DNA of 64,000 nt from assembly GCA_963674455.1 (NCBI GenBank), contig CAVMBE010000003.1, positions 1 through 64,000 on the forward strand, in the 5' to 3' direction. Below, piece by piece: positions 30,031 through 41,560 of this stretch (positions within the stretch are counted from its first letter, which is position 1; each line of letters opens with the position of its first letter). The notes beneath the pieces are model-generated. The model saw only the letters and a program-made list of their open reading frames with translations. It was not told where the DNA came from and did no database searches. This DNA is from Lecanosticta acicola (taxonomy: Eukaryota; Ascomycota; Dothideomycetes; Mycosphaerellales; Mycosphaerellaceae). The translations under genes were made by a program, and so were the position numbers.

Positions 30031-30463
30031 ATGAAAAAGAAAATGAAAGAGTGCCCCAAGCATGCCAAGAGACACACCGCGAAGTCCGCAGACGACGCTC
30101 CCGCTAACCCACCCCGTAGGGCTGCACTCCCAGAGCCCTCGATCCCAAATGAGCTTACACCCGTATCCGGCCATGCCTCAAGTACGTGCCGAAGCATGCG
30201 GCAAGAGGAGGATTTCAACAGATGCAAACAGACCAAGAAATAATGCTACCGACTGGCTTGATGCCGCGGTATCACATTGCATAGAGGCTTCGGAGCAACT
30301 CTATGAGGTTCGGGAGCAACAGTCCCGTCTTGGCAGCATGAGCAATATCGCACCGGCCGGAGTGTCGTGCCACGGCTGCTGCGGAACTTTAACGGTCTTG
30401 TCATGGGATCCTCCGTTATTCACAGACGAGACCGAGCTGCAAGTCGCTGCCGACGACGACTGA
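30031..30463 (+). CDS. hypothetical small protein, about 130 aa, one short intron
   Basis: This is a tentative model. The first exon starts at the ATG at 30031 (MKKKMKECPKHAKRH). A 40-bp intron (30182-30221) with a strong GTACGT donor and CAACAG acceptor joins it in phase to ANRPRNNATDWLDAAVSHCI. The second exon has a helix (HCIEASEQLYEVREQQSRLG), then CHGCCG and an acidic end (AADDD). The intron is shorter than others here. The alternative is an unspliced frame from the ATG at 30062 with the same C-terminus. I recognise no family. Confidence 0.35.
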
Positions 30464-30589
30464 TGCCACACTCGAGTCTCCGTGGCCAACGAGGATCAAA
30501 CCATGAGTAGATCCCTCGACCAGACATCCCAATCGGTTGCCATCGCTCCCTTCGCTTGACACACCCCTCTCGTATGCGATTTGGTGGAC

Positions 30590-30655
30590 TAGGTGGGTTC
30601 GGCGGGTTCGGCGGGCTCGGCGGGGTCGTTCGTTCGGTCGGTCGGTTCGATTTGG
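30590..30655 (+). repeat. GGCGGGTTC and GTTCGGTCG repeats
   Basis: Tandem, slightly varied GGCGGGTTC units are followed by TCGTTCGGTCGGTCGG-type tetranucleotide repeats. The G/T-rich top strand has several GGG runs. Confidence 0.75.
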
Positions 30656-30771
30656 AGGTCGCTGAATCGTGTGGTGGTGTCGTCGAGGTGTGTTGTGACG
30701 GATTGGTGCGGTGGCGAAAGTCGTGCGCGTGACAAAGACAAAGATCTGGGTAAGAGCGTGTGTGGTGGTGT

Positions 30772-30965
30772 AGAAGAAAAGAAGAAGAAGGAGGAGGAGA
30801 GGAAGAAGAAGGAGAAGAAGGAGAAGAAGAGGAGGATGTACAGGTTCGATTCGAAGACGAAGACGGGTTGGAGGGGAAGGAAGAGGTACAAATTGAGGGT
30901 GAGGTTGAGGTTGAGTCAGAGGTAAAGGTGGAGGTAAAGGTGAAGGTGAAGGTGCAATTGGAAGT
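30772..30965 (+). repeat. strand-asymmetric polypurine tract
   Basis: A nearly pure A/G tract runs from about 30773 to 30836 (GAAGAAGAAGGAGGAG type). GAGGTT, GAGGTA and AAGGTG repeats follow to about 30965. Such mirror-like purine tracts can form triplex (H-) DNA in vitro; a role here is not shown. Confidence 0.75.
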
Positions 30966-31482
30966 GGAAAGAGCAATATTTGTGTGCGCGCACGGCTGCG
31001 AGATTTGTGTCGTCATTATCGGCAAGCGCGACCGCGTTTGTTTGCTGTTGGCGGCCGGCTATTCTTCGGCATTTTCACATGTCCGGATCACTTTCCTCGA
31101 GGGCACACCCTCGAGCGAAGTAACGTCCTCTGGGCCAGCCAACTCCTTCAAACCGGTCAGAACCATTGTATGAAAGTTCTCATAGGCCAAAATGCTGGTG
31201 TGAGAGACAGAGAGAGAGGACGGAGGGGCAATTTTTTCGCCGGCCCCGCCCAAGCCAACGACTGTGCAAGACCACACAAGCGAATTTAAGCCTTGAACAA
31301 ACGACAAGACCCCACTCACCGAAAAGATTCGCCTGAACTCAGATCGGCGTGCGCGTTTGCAGTCACGCCCGTCGGCTAGGAGCGCTGCGTTTGAATGCTT
31401 CTGACTTGCTCGGCAAGCCTGTTGACATTTCGAAACTTCAACGCGTACACGAAACAAGAAGTCCTCCACACCATGGCGTCGA

Positions 31483-32212
31483 ATGTATCTCAACATGGTA
31501 CTTTACGCGACTGGGCTCGTCCTCCCGTCCCGAAGGGAAAGTCTCCGCCTCCCAAAAGGCAAAGATGGCACAAAGGTACATCCCAAAGCGACTTCACGCA
31601 ATTCTTGCTCGAGAGAGATGATAATACTAAATGTATTTCCAGAAGTGGTTCGATGCGGTCTTCCGGGCTCAACGCGCGCAGCTAAAGGCCGACAACCCGA
31701 GGACAAAGCGCCACGACGAAAAGAAATCGATCTCTCTCCTGACCTCCAAGGTCGCCAGTACCCACAAGCCGAAATGCGACGATCAACCCGTACTCGATGA
31801 AGAGGAGCTGAACGCCGGAATCAATGAGCCCGTCACCAACAATATTGCTTGGTATCTCCCTTTCCCATACGCTTCCATCGACACCAAAGGCCGCAACGTG
31901 TTCTTCCTCGCAAGTGAGAATGCTGAGGAGGAGCAGAAGGACTCTGCAGAGCTCTCTGAGGACCATGACGCCAAAGCATCAGCACCGAAGCAGCCCGCGC
32001 GACTTCAGCACATGGATGAAGCAGAATACGCGCTGTATCTTGAGGGACTGGGATCGAAGGTTCTCGCTAAGCAGGCGGAGCACTTTGAGAGGACGGGAGA
32101 CGGAGAGATCTTCAAAGAGGGACTCATGCAGACGGCAGACGGAGATGATGAGTTCTCATCGGACGAAATGTTGGAGGGTTTCGTGGTGGTAAATTCAGGA
32201 GTAAGATTGTGA
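31483..32212 (+). CDS. hypothetical acidic protein, 220 aa, one intron
   Basis: Exon 2 (31643-32212) is convincing: KWFDAVFRAQRAQLKADNPR, then ITNNIAW-type text (NEPVTNNIAWYLPFPYASID), an acidic region, and a C-terminal helix-rich part ending VVVNSGVRL. It follows a textbook intron, 31576-31642 (GTACAT donor, branch TACTAA, acceptor TTTCCAG). The frame that joins in phase starts at the ATG at 31483 (MYLNMVLYATGLVLP). A second upstream frame from the ATG at 31473 (MASNVSQHGTLRDWARPP) also looks coding and continues through the intron, but joins out of phase. So the N-terminus is unsettled. The family is unknown; no membrane span or catalytic motif is visible. Confidence 0.55.
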
Positions 32213-32759
32213 CAAACTGCCTTTCGCAACAATATCCTGGCATAGCGGAGGTATACCACTACCGCATGTCATCCGGAGCTAGATCTTCAGCGGGGCCATA
32301 TGTCGAGATAGTGTCCGTCCCTCGATTACGGTGCAAGAATTTGGATAGAAGACGGAGCGGGTTTATATCTTCGTCCATGATAGCTGGCTGCTTCATTGAG
32401 CTCAAGCTCGACCAAAATGTCAAGCCTGCTAGTAGGCTCACAGTATTCAAGCGAAATGAGAAAGACCCCAATGGAAATCATCTTTTGAGGAATTCTACCA
32501 ATATAATCGCCAATGTCGCAAGCAAGGTGAAGTGACTGGGGAAACGCGAACCCGAATCCGAGACCCCGTCATCAAAATTTCAAGACCCCCTCCATCAAAT
32601 TTACCTCCGCCACCCGAACGCGTCGTCCCCTGCTGCAAACACTCTACGCGTCTGCCTCCAACACCTCACTCACTTCCACTTCCACATCCACAACTACGCC
32701 TTCAAAACTCCTCCTCCAAAACACCACAAGATAATTCGCACTGCCCACGCTCAATAATC
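32213..32759. promoter_or_regulatory. upstream region of RFA3
   Basis: About 550 bp between two plus-strand genes. The last 200 bp are C-rich on the top strand (CCTCC, CACTTCCAC runs), a pyrimidine-rich leader often seen before highly expressed fungal genes. Two ACGCGT boxes are listed separately. Confidence 0.5.
32618..32651 (+). promoter_or_regulatory. pair of MCB-like ACGCGT boxes upstream of RFA3
   Basis: ACGCGT occurs at 32618-32623 and 32646-32651, 109-142 bp before the RFA3 start codon and 28 bp apart. Paired MCB boxes are typical of G1/S-regulated replication genes in yeasts. Binding here is inference. Confidence 0.5.
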
Positions 32760-33278
32760 ATGGCCGAAGCAACCCCCCGCATCACAGCCCCCTTCCTCGA
32801 GCAATTCTCCCACCGCACCGTCCGCATCCTCGGTAAAGTCCGCCAACTGCGCGGCGAAGAAGCCACCATCGACGCGGGAGGCCAGATCCGCGTGCTTCAG
32901 ATCAAAGTATCTCATCTCACTCCCTCACTCAAACCTCGCCCCCAATCGTCAAGTTGGATAAACTGATCGAATTGGTGAATTTTTATATTTTTTTTTAGGA
33001 TTCCAACTGGCACATGAACCACGCCGTCGAGATCATCGGCAAAGTGCAACAGGATCTGAGTGTGAAAGTCATGGCGAGCACGGATATGGGGCCGGAGGCG
33101 GGGATCGGTATGGGCACTCCCACACTCACTCATCCTTTTCTCCAAAAATTTCCCCAAGGTTGTTCAATGTGGCTGATTTTTGGGGGGGATTGTGGGGTGT
33201 GTAGATTTCAGCGCCGTCGAAGCCGTTGTGGATGCTACACATCGGTATCATGAGATTTTCTACGAGAGGCAGTATTAA
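32760..33278 (+). CDS. RFA3: replication protein A subunit 3 (RPA14), 109 aa, two introns
   Basis: The smallest subunit of the single-strand DNA-binding complex RPA in the nucleus. Exon 1 (32760-32906): MAEATPRITAPFLEQFSHRT, then VRILGKVRQLRGEEATID. Intron 1 is 32907-32998 (GTATCT to TTTTTTAG, phase 0). Exon 2 (32999-33107): DSNWHMNHAVEIIGKVQQDL. Intron 2 is 33108-33204 (GTATGG to GTGTAG, phase 1). Exon 3 (33205-33278) ends DFSAVEAVVDATHRYHEIFY and then ERQY. The protein is one OB-fold plus the C-terminal trimerisation helix, of full family length. Two ACGCGT boxes precede it. Confidence 0.93.
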
Positions 33279-33704
33279 TTTACACCAGGAAAATTCGTTG
33301 CGATGTTTCCCGATGGGTTGGGAGCTGGGAGCTGGTCTGATGGAGAAAGAAAACGTGGCGCTGGGATTCCTGCCGGAGCCATGGAGGTGGTATTGTGAAC
33401 ATTATTCTGGGAGCGTTTACGACTATCGAAGGCACGATGGTTATGGTGATGTGATGGTGATGGTGATGAATGGCTCGGGAGGGAATTATCGAGACACAAA
33501 GTCTGCTGCTAGCAGGGTCGTCCTCTTCGACGAAAAGCGCAGATAATGACGAGGAACACCCACAGTGTAGCATCATGGCAGTAGTGAGAGCTCCAGAGAT
33601 TTTTGGAACGCTGGACACTACTCTCGCTAGAAGCAGCAAAGGAATCCCCCAAACACAGGCCGAGATCCATCTCTCCTTCCTCGCTTGCATCACCAACATC
33701 TCCG
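33279..33704. other. convergent intergenic region
   Basis: RFA3 and DUG3 converge here. It holds only their 3' flanks and a short GTGATG repeat near 33445-33468. Confidence 0.5.
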
Positions 33705-34895
33705 TCAAGCTGCAATTTCTCCTGCGATCGCTCCTTTCTCCAAGTCCCCCTCCCTGTCCCTCACCACCGCCGAGCCAGCCGTCATCCCGTGATCCCCAAT
33801 ACTCTGGCCCTTATCCGCCGCATACCTCTCACTCCTCACGACCACCGCCTCCCTCAAATAGAACTCATCCAGAATAGGATGAATCAAGACATTCTGGTTA
33901 TGAATCGTGAGCACACTATTCGTCGGTACCGTAACCCAATTGTCCCTCTCAAACGTCAAAGGCTCCGAAGCAACAAGTACAATGTCCGCTCCCTTATCGC
34001 GGCGTTCCATCTTATATTCGCCTTTCCCAACGGCAGGTCTGCGAGAAGCGTTCGGGGTGCTGGAGGGAGGCGGCTGTTCGACCCAATTGGTGCCCGAGGA
34101 GAAGAATAGAGAAGCCGCTTCGTCAGTTCTGCTCGAAACATAGCGCGTGCAGACCACGCTCTTCCCATCCGTGACGGCAAAATTCAACAGGGACCTCACA
34201 TCGTGTCCTTCCAGCACATCCCCCGGCAGACTCTTGATGAACCCATTGATCCTCTCAATCGTCTTCAACATGCCCTTTCTCAGAATGACATGCCCAAACC
34301 CTTCCCGCTGCTTGATTTCATCATCCGCATCCACACCCAGCTCTTCGAGGGAATCGAGGAACAGCGCAAACGCCCACTCGCTGTCCGTGGAACCCTGTAC
34401 GCTCTCGAACCACCGGTCCCGCACGGAGGACACGAGTCGTCGCTTGACGCCGAGTTTCCACCCCCCGATGCCGCCGTTGTGCATCCACATGAGCGCGCCG
34501 CGCGAGAAGGGATGGCAATTGCTATCACTCAACGCACCCTCCGTCGAAGCCCGGACGTGTGCAAAGATCAAGGGCGAGACCGTCTTGCTCGCGAGCCGTT
34601 CCAGATTCCTGCAATTCCACGCCGGGATCGTCGAGGTGAAGATGCACGGCTCCGGGCCGAGATCGACGAGTTCCTCTTTCCTGTCCTTTCCGCTTTCCTC
34701 GCTGCTTCTTCGCCTCCGCTTCACGGGCCCGGAAGTGTAGTATCCCACTCCGAACCCGTCCCCATTGTGCGGCCGCGTGGTGTCGAGACGGAGGCGGGAA
34801 TCATAGCTCTGCGTGAGGATGCTGTGCGTCGGACTGGTGATGAGATGCGAGAGCAGGATGGGGCTCTGGCCCGAGTAGATGAGGAATCGACACAT
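33705..34895 (-). CDS. DUG3: class II glutamine amidotransferase Dug3, 396 aa
   Basis: Dug3 pairs with Dug2 in the cytosolic, gamma-glutamyl-transpeptidase-independent breakdown of glutathione. I start at the ATG at 34895 so that Cys2 becomes the N-terminal nucleophile (MCRFLIYSGQSPILL); the frame extends five codons further up, but that would bury Cys2. Class II GATase landmarks follow: RPHNGDGFGVGYY (about residue 42), FAHVRASTEGALSDSNCHPF, and MWMHNGGIGGWKLGVKRRLV. Later come GKSVVCTRYVS and VASEPLTFERDNWVTVPTNS. It is one exon, full length (yeast Dug3 is about 357 aa). The longer middle carries a basic insert (KRRRRSSEESGKDRKEE). Confidence 0.92.
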   Translation of the reverse strand: MCRFLIYSGQSPILLSHLITSPTHSILTQSYDSRLRLDTTRPHNGDGFGVGYYTSGPVKRRRRSSEESGKDRKEELVDLGPEPCIFTSTIPAWNCRNLERLASKTVSPLIFAHVRASTEGALSDSNCHPFSRGALMWMHNGGIGGWKLGVKRRLVSSVRDRWFESVQGSTDSEWAFALFLDSLEELGVDADDEIKQREGFGHVILRKGMLKTIERINGFIKSLPGDVLEGHDVRSLLNFAVTDGKSVVCTRYVSSRTDEAASLFFSSGTNWVEQPPPSSTPNASRRPAVGKGEYKMERRDKGADIVLVASEPLTFERDNWVTVPTNSVLTIHNQNVLIHPILDEFYLREAVVVRSERYAADKGQSIGDHGMTAGSAVVRDREGDLEKGAIAGEIAA

Positions 34896-36077
34896 CCCAC
34901 CACTCCTCACAGTAGTAAGGGATGTGGTGATGTGTTCTTCTCCTCCCCCTCTTTTCTCCCCCGCACGCTACCTCGATTTCTTATCTTCTTTCCGGTGGGG
35001 AAGATGTGATGGTGATCTCCCCCACTCCCTACTCCCACGCTTTCTCGCTCGTAACGACACCTCACTCCTCGTCCGGAGGTGGAGGTGGAGGTATCCCGCG
35101 TCTTCGCGTGAGGGGTCGTTCACGGGCCAACGTCGCTGGTACCGCGGCGGACTACACCTGTCGGTACTGCGGCCGTGTCGCGTGGGCAACTGGGTCGTTC
35201 GCAGATCTATCTGCGAGATCTGTTCCCTCCGTATCCAAGCCGTTGGGATGCCATAAGGCTGATGAGGGGTTCTTCAGGTAGTGCGTGGTAGAAAGTCTAA
35301 AGTTGTCTTGCTGTACAGAGATACGTTCGTTTCTGGGCTTCGTGTCAGGCTCGAGGACATCACGTGCCAGCCTCGGCATGACATGCGCAATTGAGATGCG
35401 ATGTGGTAGGATCAAGTCAAGGTCGTCGTGTGCGGCTTCAAAAACAGCCTTTGCCATTTCTTCATGACAAACAACTAGAAATAGATCCCCGAATACCAGC
35501 TCCTATCTCCCCATCTCATCAAATGCTTACAGATTTCATCAACAAGAACCCCTGCTGGAAGCACCTTTTCCCACATTTCCTGTCCATGCTCCAACGTTTC
35601 CCCATCCCGCCGCATAAATCAAGCCCATCTCATCAAGTTCCAAAAGGGGTTTTTAGCGATATTTACTAATGCTTTTCCTGTGCGTGTGTCATCCACACGC
35701 CGATACTCCGCTTTTCCTCATGAACCCTTGCAAAAACATCTACACTTTGCTTTGCCGCGATCGTGGTATCTCGAAAATGAAAAGTTCCCAGTAGATCCGC
35801 GCCATCTCGTATGCTCATCTCATGCGTTGCGCATTGGTGGTAAATGATAGCGACAGGCAAATGCGATTTTGAATTTGAGTTCTCCTCCCACACCGCTTTT
35901 TGGCTTGGTTTTCGGAAGACCTTCGAAATCAGGTCTCAGCGCGTGCTAAAGGCAATTGGTGTTCCGTGGTTTGTACATCCTTTTCGTAATTGAAGCGGTA
36001 GCGATAGTCGTTCGTCGGAGCACCTCCAGAGTCGTTGCGGTAAGTAACAGCGTTCTCTCAAAGGGCTGTTCGTCGTC
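34896..36077. other. intergenic
   Basis: About 1.2 kb between the DUG3 start and the 3' end of the large regulator gene. It includes a short GGAGGT repeat near 35079-35092. No supportable gene is seen. Confidence 0.45.
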
Positions 36078-39000
36078 TCATTGCGTGCAGGAGGCTGCAG
36101 CGCGGCGGTCCATATGCGACGCTTCGGTCTCGAGAGCTTTCGCCATGACGTGCGTGACTATAATCTGTCAGTCTCGTGCAATTTCAAAAGGCCAACGGAA
36201 ACTTACTAGGCCAAATGACGGCCTTCTCCAACATCATGGCCGTCACTCTCAGCGCCTTGCTTCCTAGGCCACAGGAGCTGAGATCCACTCCATTGATCAT
36301 GGAATTCGTCGCATTGAAGTTGTTCATGTCCATCGACAGAAGGTTTTCCTGCTGAAGACGCTTCTGCTCCATGTTGTGGCATATCTGCTCAATCTTTCGC
36401 AAAAGCTCCACATCTTCGGCCTCGAGCAGCATGATAGCGGGAACTTGACTGTAGTCGATTGCATCCCGTCCAAGAACCCCAAGATAGCGCCCTGCCCGCT
36501 CCTGAACAGTCGTACACCATTCCGCCAACACTTGGCAGCAATCAAGGAAGCAGATTGCAGACTGAATCGGAAGCTCGTGGGCGGTCGCATCAGCGTAGGT
36601 GAGATTGTAGGAGCAAGCGATGGCCATGGAGTCTGCAGCGTAGAAAGCCGCCTTGCGAAGATGGCGCTCACGCCTCGACGAGGCCGGCTCGGATATCTGG
36701 AGTTGTGATGCCCTGCGCTGCCCGGCGCCGTTTTGATGTGCGGGAGAGTCCGAGGCCAAGCCCGCGATCAAAGGCTTGCGGTCTGCGCCATCTTGAGGAG
36801 ATCCCGGAGTTTCCCTGCCTGCAGCAAGTTCGTTCGCCATCTGGTCAAAATCGCGTCTCCAGAATGCCTCAGCCGTGCGTCCGAGATTTACGTACAAGCG
36901 AACAAATGCCAAATCCAGTAGCGGAATGCTGTCCGCCGACAGGGGACCAAGACCAAATGGATTCGGTCGTTCAAGCTTGTGGTGTTCGTTGGCTTTCCAG
37001 GCTGCTTGCCATGCATTCAAGGCCGGCTCAATGTGCGCCACCATCGACTCCGTCTCTTGTGTCGTCCAGTCTCTGGCACGATGGCGACTTCTTGTCTCCC
37101 AAATATAGTTGTGAAGAGCGTTGATCAGGACAAGACATCCGAACGTACTCGGCCGCAATTCGTCCTCGCCGGAAGGCGTCACGGACATTCCACTGCTGCT
37201 GTTGTAGGCGCTTGGCGCAAAGTTGTGCGCTTGACGTTGGTTCGCAGTCAGAAGTGTGCTCAACGCGCTGGCGAAGGACGTGGAGCTTGCATCAGCAGCA
37301 GCTTGACCACCACGGCTCTGCCACTCTTGTGCGCTCTCCGCTTTGTACAGCTCCTCCTGGCAGGGAAGATCCAGCAGAATTTCTGAATTCATAATGGTCG
37401 GTGTCTGATTGTAGGCGATGGTCAACAAGCTCGACAGGATGAAGATCGCAAAAAGGCAGCGTTTCCTCTCCTCGCCTGTCTTCCACTTCATCCATTGTGC
37501 GTGAAGATCAGTCTCTTCGGTTGGGCTTGCATTGGTCCCATTAGGCTCGCCCATCTCAACATCCGGTTTGTGGTCTTCTTCGGAGCCATCTCCAGACGCT
37601 GAGGGCGATGCGTTCGTGGGAGGTTGTGCTAGATTGGCTGCGCGCGCCAGGCTGACCAAAGCTGCGATGTGATTACTCGCGATGTCAGCGGCGAGTCTGT
37701 CGCCACAGTGATGCCCATAGATCACTGTGAGCAGCATTGCCTGCACCAGCCACAAAGGCGTTTCGCTACCCGTATTGGAGCCGTTCGCTGCTGCGGATAT
37801 GTCGGCTCGACGCCGCTCTTCGAGATACAAGCTGATCATCTTCTTGGCCGCATCGAAGAGCTCTTTTGATGCTGGGTGGTCGTATTCGTACAGTGCGCCA
37901 ATGGCTGCCATACCCAAGATGAGACACCTAGCTCCTCCCGCGTTTCCATGTTGAGCCGAGTTGCTCGACGGAGGTGTGCCTCGTGGGCCGCTGTTCGCTT
38001 CAATGACGTCGAATGAGAGTGTCGGGATGTGGCAGATAGGTAAATGTGGGTGAGCAAACTGCAAGAATGCTTCGATGTATCTTCGAATATCAGAGGCGCT
38101 GGGGAGGTTGGGGCCCTGCATATTACCCCTAGCTGCTCCAGGCGAAAGTGGTGAGCTCACGCTGGGTTGGGAATATTTCCGAACGGTATGGCCGCCCAGA
38201 CACGAAGGCTGCGAAAGGCTATTGAGGAGCGCCTGCCGTGTGGAGTCAGTGATCGAATCGGTCGACATGGATGTTACGGAGCTCTGTCTTGCGCTACCAT
38301 TCATTGACGAGGATGCGATGCTGGGACTGTTTGAATCGAAATTCGACAGCGGATGTCCAAAGAAAGCACCGTTCTGGCCCGGCATGATGTCTGAATGTGA
38401 AGGCTGATGGTGATGCTGTCCAACAGCATTCTGCTGCATCATCGCATGATGGAAGTACGCATCGCCAGTAGGAGTGGGATCCTGTAGCGTAGACGGAGAA
38501 ATCGTGCCGTTCGGACCGTCAAGATTTGGGAGTCCAGAATTGAGCGCCTCCAGCTGGAATGTCCCATTGACTGCACTGTGCGGAGATTGCAGGTCCGATT
38601 GTGACCATTGTTGGAAGTTTTGAGGCACGGTGATGGCAGCCTGGCTATTGTTCATGCTGTCTGCGTAGTCTCCTGGGCTATCACCACTGCTCATTCTCGA
38701 CGGCGATGACTCGTCAATGGCGTTTTCATTTTCGCCCCCATTCTGCATCTGCGTGTTCCAATTACGCATCCAGCCGAAGTCATCATCAATTGAGAAGTGC
38801 TGATTGGAGGAGGGGTCAATGCCAAAGGGAATGTTCGACGATGGTATAGAACCAGCTCCGCCAAAGTGGAGCGCAGCCGGGTTCACTGTGGTATGCGGTG
38901 TGAACAGTTGGTCGATGTCAAAGCCTCCAAAGCTGGCCTGAGGTGGTGCAGTGCGCAAAGAATTCGTCATGTCGAGATTGGTGACGTGGTGAGTGTCCAG

Positions 39001-39749
39001 CTTTGGCAGGCCATGAATGTTGCCGTGGTGTCCCATCGCCGTCGACATGCCTCGATAATCGAATCCTTCTGGTCCCAGCATACCAGCCATGGCCATATTG
39101 TTGCCGAAATTGAGGTTTAGGGCATTCATGCGGTTGATGCTCGGATGGTTGCCATTGAATAACCCTAGGGACGAGATGTCGACATGGCTAATTGTGTTGG
39201 CTCTTGGTCGACCTTGGGCTATGTTGCCTGCAGCGCCTCCCACGTTGGCATTTGCTACAGAGTTCTTGCGCACTCTGCCATTGCCATTGATTGACGCCCC
39301 ACTGACACTTTCTCGTCGGCCTTGGCGAGGCCGTGTAGTGGCATTGGTCATATGGAGCTTCTGCTGGTGCCGTAGCAACAGATCTCGTCGCGCAAAGCAT
39401 CTTGAGCACTCCGGACACTCAAACGGCTTCTCTTTTGTATGTGATCGTTCGTGTCGTTTCAAGTGCTCCAATCGGGCGAATGACCGACCGCAGGTATTGC
39501 AGACGTGGGGTCGCGGTTTGTCTGTCTTGGGCGGAGGAAACTGGCCATTGGTTGCGCCATTTTGGCCGGAGCCAGCTTTACTATTGGTCTGGGGCCGGCC
39601 TGTCACTGCTTGGTCAGTATAACGAATTTGAAGGCTGCTCGGTCAGAAGACAGCATACCACTCGCGCCACTCGTTGTAGTCGATAAATTAGCACTCGAAA
39701 CCGGGGAATCAGTCTCGGGCTCCTGTTTGGTGACTGTTTCCGCTTGCAT
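36078..39749 (-). CDS. C2H2 / fungal_trans transcription factor, 1189 aa, two introns
   Basis: Exon 1 (39659-39749) encodes MQAETVTKQEPETDSPVSS and ends in phase 1. Intron 1 is 39606-39658 (GTATGC, branch TACTGAC, AAGCAG). Two adjacent C2H2 fingers start at residue 66 (CNTCGRSFARLEHLKRHERS and CPECSRCFARRDLLLRHQQK), the arrangement of Adr1/AmdX/Klf1-type regulators. A long Asn/Ser/Gly-rich region follows. Then comes a fungal-specific transcription factor domain (about 535-880), with RRYIEAFLQFAHPHLPICHI as its opening helix. Intron 2 is 36158-36206 (GTAAGT, CTGAC, TATAG), and exon 3 gives the last 27 residues (THVMAKALETEASHMDRRAA). A nuclear DNA-binding regulator; targets are unknown. Its upstream intergenic region is unusually long (5.8 kb). 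Confidence 0.9.
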
Positions 39750-41453
39750 GCTCTATGTTTCTGCTTCAGTCAAACGATTTCCAAGCTCTTCCCAAGGTCG
39801 CAGGTAGGAAGGTGGGAGAGGAGGGAGGATGCAGGTCAGATGGTGTCGGAGGCGAAGGATCGCGACAGGGTAATTGCTCTCCAGTTGCAAATGCTCATCG
39901 AATGCCTTGGAAGTCGGACCAATCGCATTCGCGCACGGGAACAAAAAGGCCTGAACGCCTGGGAAGTCGCAGAAGCACACCGGTCTCCCAGACTCGGACT
40001 CGCTACCCTTGTTAGCGGGCTCGGAAGCTATGGTGGTCAGACTTGGCAAGGACGACGGCAGTGTGTGAGTAGTGAAATGGTAGGGTGGACAATGCAACAG
40101 AGGCGCCTGGACAACTCCGACGACTCCCAATGGGGGAGGATAGCGTGTACGGGGTGGAGTGGGAGGTCGTTGGAGGTGGAGAGGTGTGCGGAAGAGCCTC
40201 GTGGATCGTGTGTGCCGGTTCGGTGGAACAGCCAGCAACAGTAGTTCTACCAGTACCAGCACCAGCCAGCAAGCTAGCAGCACAGACCGAGCAGCAGAGC
40301 AGACCTGCACAGTCGTTGCAGGCTACGCGGAAAGGGTTTCGTCAGCTGGCATCCGACGAACGAGCTAGCAGAATAGACTTTTCCGTGACCCGTCGAGCTA
40401 GACTCACACGAATGATCTGGAGCTGGTCGAGGCGTCTTTGGTACAAGCGACTAACTCTAACATCGAGCGGCCCAGGAGCTGCCCGTTCGGGCAATGTAGT
40501 TTGATTGCGTTTCGTTCCCGACGCGGGACGCCCAGGCTCTGCTGTTCTGCGAGACAAGAGCAGTGCAAGGCGTGGCCTGGCCTGGCCAGACAAGACAGGA
40601 GTGGACTGCTGCGACCGCTGGCGAAGCTTCGGTGTCGGAAAACAGGTGAGGTTTGTCGTGTGTGCAACAGATGTCAGAAGGATATGGCGGGCAAGCTGCC
40701 AATGACGGGACGAGGAGTGCGCAAGTTTGGGGAAAATCTGGGGTCTGGAGAAGATTGGCGTGTGTGTGCGTCTTCTTGAGGTGTGATGTACAGCACAACG
40801 GCCGGCAATACCTTCCGAGATACAGACGGCGTCAGGGCAGCACGCAGTTCGGGCACAGATTTTAATAATGCGTTTCAGGAATTGACAGCTGGCTCGGCGC
40901 AGATTCCTATAGAAGGACAGCGATGCCAGGCGGGATTGCTGGGGGTTGGGTGCTGCGGACGGGAGTGGACTCGGTGGAGCTTGGGGAGAGCTCTGGCTCG
41001 CAGCGCAGTGTGTGATGAGTGTCGTTGCCGAGCATCCAGGAAGAACGCTGCAGACGACAGGCGGCCGGCGATGGTGGGCCGCTGGCGTACGGGAGCGGAA
41101 GAGGGCGAGGGAGAGTCGGGACGTTCGGCTGCTAGTATAGACTAGACCCGCTGGCTGCACCAGGAATGTGGGCATCGATACCTTACGCCGGCAGCTGTGG
41201 CACGCTCGGTGGTGCAGGTAGGCAGTAGTAGGAGTGTGTATGATAGTTGGTGGTGCATATCCGATGCAGCTCTCGAATCCGCAGTGGACTCTGCGGACTG
41301 AGATGTTTCGTCTGGTTCATCCCGGCGGCAGCCATGCGATGATTTGCCAGCGGCCAGAATGATGCCGGGAGGACAGTGTCAGCAAGGACGGTGTGTGATG
41401 TCGCTGGCCGGGATCCCACAGCCCGTCGCCGTCCAATGCTGCTGGTACTGCCG

Positions 41454-41497
41454 CTGCTGTTGCTGTTGCTGTTGCTGCTGGTGCTGCTGATAAGGGC

Positions 41498-41557
<60 letters not shown>

Positions 41558-41560
41558 CGT
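41454..41560. repeat. (CTG/TTG)n then (GAT)16 then (GGT)n microsatellites
   Basis: A CTG/TTG triplet tract at about 41454-41488 is followed by sixteen perfect GAT units at 41498-41545, running into GGT units to about 41558. Such tracts are likely length-polymorphic. Confidence 0.9.

Larger units (their letters stand above)
30464..31482. other. low-complexity intergenic region
   Basis: This 1 kb is dominated by simple-sequence tracts. Long ORFs on both strands (Ser/Thr/Pro-rich on the minus strand, Glu/Lys/Val-rich on the plus strand) arise from the tracts and are not supported as genes. Confidence 0.5.

Noticed and set aside
30420..31025. Minus-strand open frames of up to 201 codons rich in Ser, Thr and Pro
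   Set aside because: They are the complement of the polypurine and GAGGTN repeats; the low-complexity tract removes stops in several frames at once.
30760..31173. Plus-strand Glu/Lys/Val-rich ORF of 137 codons
   Set aside because: Its first half is the same simple repeat, and it lacks a motif or splice context.
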